Shown piece after piece: positions 32,609 to 34,215 of a stretch of DNA of 34,215 bases. Below the pieces are notes generated by a model. The model worked only from the letters and a program-made list of their open reading frames with translations. It did no database searches and was not told the DNA's origin. This stretch comes from Dipetalonema caudispina. Its lineage: Eukaryota > Nematoda > Chromadorea > Rhabditida > Onchocercidae. Made by a program: the position numbers and the translations under genes. The DNA lies in NCBI GenBank assembly GCA_013365325.1, contig JABVXV010000494.1, forward strand, positions 1-34,215, read 5' to 3'. Position 1 is the stretch's first letter. Each line of letters opens with the position of its first letter.

Positions 32609-33539
32609 AAAAGAAAGCCCTAAGGCATCAGTAATCTTTGACCTCTGTAACTACATCCAATTAATTTCAATATCTAAATATCTTTTTCAACTATGAAATT
32701 AACATTTTTGTCTTGTTGCAAAATTTTCCACAATTTACTGCTTTAAATTTTACTCATTCCCCTTTGCTTTTTACTCTTTCCCTTTCCATTCAAACTTTCA
32801 GTAATAATATTAGCAAATTTTAAGCAAATTAAAATTAATACATCAAATTTTTATCATCTATAATCCAACATTATGAATAACAAATATTTTAAAATCATAA
32901 CCAATTACAGTTTATGATTATATTTAAGAAATATGCCATGCTTGCTAAGTTATTTTAAATTCCTAGAAAAAGAAAAGGAAAATTTTAAAATCATCATCAT
33001 GTATGAAATATATAATTATCTATTAAAATTTCACAAAAGTTAATTTTAACATGCTAAATGAGATCATTGGCTAATTACTGCTGATAAAACAAATTTAGAT
33101 TTAAAAAATTATATTTTTGTGATAATATAAAATTAAGTCGACAAATATTTTTTTTCTTTTTGTTTTCTGGAAAAAAAGAGAAAATGACCATAGTAATTGT
33201 CATTTCAATCTTACATTTTGAATTAATTAATAAACATACTTAATTTTACGATATATTTATATGTTACTAGATATATCAGTAATAATATATCAAATTACTA
33301 TTTAACAGACTTTTTTTTGCTCTCCACTAAGTTGATTGTCATTAATTTTAAACCTGTTTAAGCAAATATAACATATGTAGCTATTAATTATACAATAAAT
33401 TAAGCATAACTAATAAATGTCAACATGGGAATAATTAAAGAAAAAAAAAGGTAAAGGCTAAGAAATAAATGAAAATTTATAAACGAATATTAATAAACAA
33501 ATAATCATTTTAACCCTACGAATTATTAAAATCGTTTGG

Positions 33540-33660
33540 AAGTATTAATTTTATTACAATAATAACAATAATAATGATTATAGCGATTATAATGAGGATA
33601 AGAAAACTAATCATTATTACTGATAGTAATAATGATAATGAAAATAATATGTGATAAAGA
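33540..33660. repeat. Degenerate AAT-type triplet tract
   Basis: AATAATAACAATAATAATGATTATAGCG-type sequence, continued loosely to 33700. Same class as the tracts at 16638-16770, 17012-17112 and 33900-34215. Confidence 0.85.
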
Positions 33661-33905
33661 ATATGATAATATTAATATTACTGGTAATTTTAGGCTTAAA
33701 AATAATAAAAGTACAAAGAGTAAAGAAGAGAAACGAACGAACAGGTAGTGAAAAAAAAAAAAAAAAAAAAATTATTCGACTGGATTTTTTTTGATTGGGA
33801 AATAATTGTTGCGCCGAAAGATTATGCGCATTGATTTGTGTTTAACAACAACCTATCTATTTAGTATCATGATGTGCTTTTCAGTTGCTTATCATAGCAA
33901 CTGAT

Positions 33906-34116
33906 ATCAAAGTAATGATGATAATGATAATAATAATGACAATAGTAATAATTATGATGAGAAGTATTATAATTGGAATAATAATAATGTGATTCATATT
34001 TGCAACTGATGTCAAATATATGGCAGCAATTACAATAAAGATAATGATAATAATAGATAATAATGATGATAAGATCAATGATAGCAATAACGGTGATAAT
34101 AATAATAATAATAATG

Positions 34117-34215
<99 letters not shown>
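33906..34215. repeat. (AAT)n microsatellite at right edge
   Basis: Degenerate GAT/AAT/AGT triplets become pure AAT from about 34094 to the end of the window. The array is complementary in sequence to the left-edge array. Confidence 0.96.

Larger units (their letters stand above)
20980..34215. other. Large non-coding region upstream of the FGF exons
   Basis: About 13 kb with no recognisable protein gene on either strand. ORFs are poly-Lys, poly-Phe, poly-Pro or Leu/Ile strings from simple repeats. It probably holds a long 5' intron and the promoter of the FGF gene. Separate entries describe the repeats and the two small islands that could contain a 5' exon. Confidence 0.6.

Noticed and set aside
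32262..32696. Poly-Pro ORF (144 codons) and the overlapping Ser-rich ORF
   Set aside because: Entirely the CTT/CCT simple repeat; no exon structure or conserved domain.
1..34215. tRNA, rRNA, spliced-leader RNA and CRISPR arrays
   Set aside because: I scanned for T-loop (GGTTCRA) words, 5S-like blocks and SL1-like sequence and saw none. The direct repeats present are simple repeats or the unit at 24.1 kb, not spaced CRISPR repeats.

Overview
The window looks like AT-rich nuclear DNA of a nematode, probably a parasitic or clade III-like species. The taxon is an inference. It rests on small exons in T-rich introns, on a Patched-related (PTR) protein of the type expanded in nematodes, and on a FGF9/LET-756-type growth factor with long extensions. 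Nothing suggests bacterial, viral or transposon coding capacity. Both ends of the window lie inside ATT/AAT microsatellites, as expected for a contig that ended in simple repeats.

Layout: 1-1394 is simple repeat plus AT-rich DNA, probably intron. 1395-7585 (+) holds 14 phase-consistent exons, the last ~714 codons of a PTR/RND-family membrane protein: the end of the first membrane half, the second extracellular domain, TM7-TM12 and a long Arg/Ser/Pro-rich cytoplasmic tail. 7586-15257 is 7.7 kb of intergenic or untranslated DNA between two convergent genes, with a weak cluster of possible exons near 8.3-8.6 kb. 15258-20979 (-) holds 8 phase-consistent exons of a secreted FGF of at least ~500 residues. 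It has a hydrophobic N-terminal segment, a poly-Gln/His-rich stretch, a beta-trefoil core and a very basic C-terminal tail. Its initiator ATG is not in the visible first exon.

20980-34215 is mostly noncoding and rich in homopolymers, microsatellites, a ~180-bp diverged tandem repeat, a 46-bp inverted repeat and polypurine/polypyrimidine tracts. Two small islands (28.41-28.50 kb and 29.17-29.34 kb) have splice-like or ORF-like structure. Either could hold the missing FGF 5' exon, but neither is proven.

The two genes are unrelated in mechanism: a membrane RND-like protein acting in or near the apical/cuticle surface, and a receptor-tyrosine-kinase ligand. I see no dedicated new system. The most interesting signals are the loss of the acidic TM10 residue in the PTR protein, a possible alternative tail-less PTR terminal exon, and the unusual FGF architecture.
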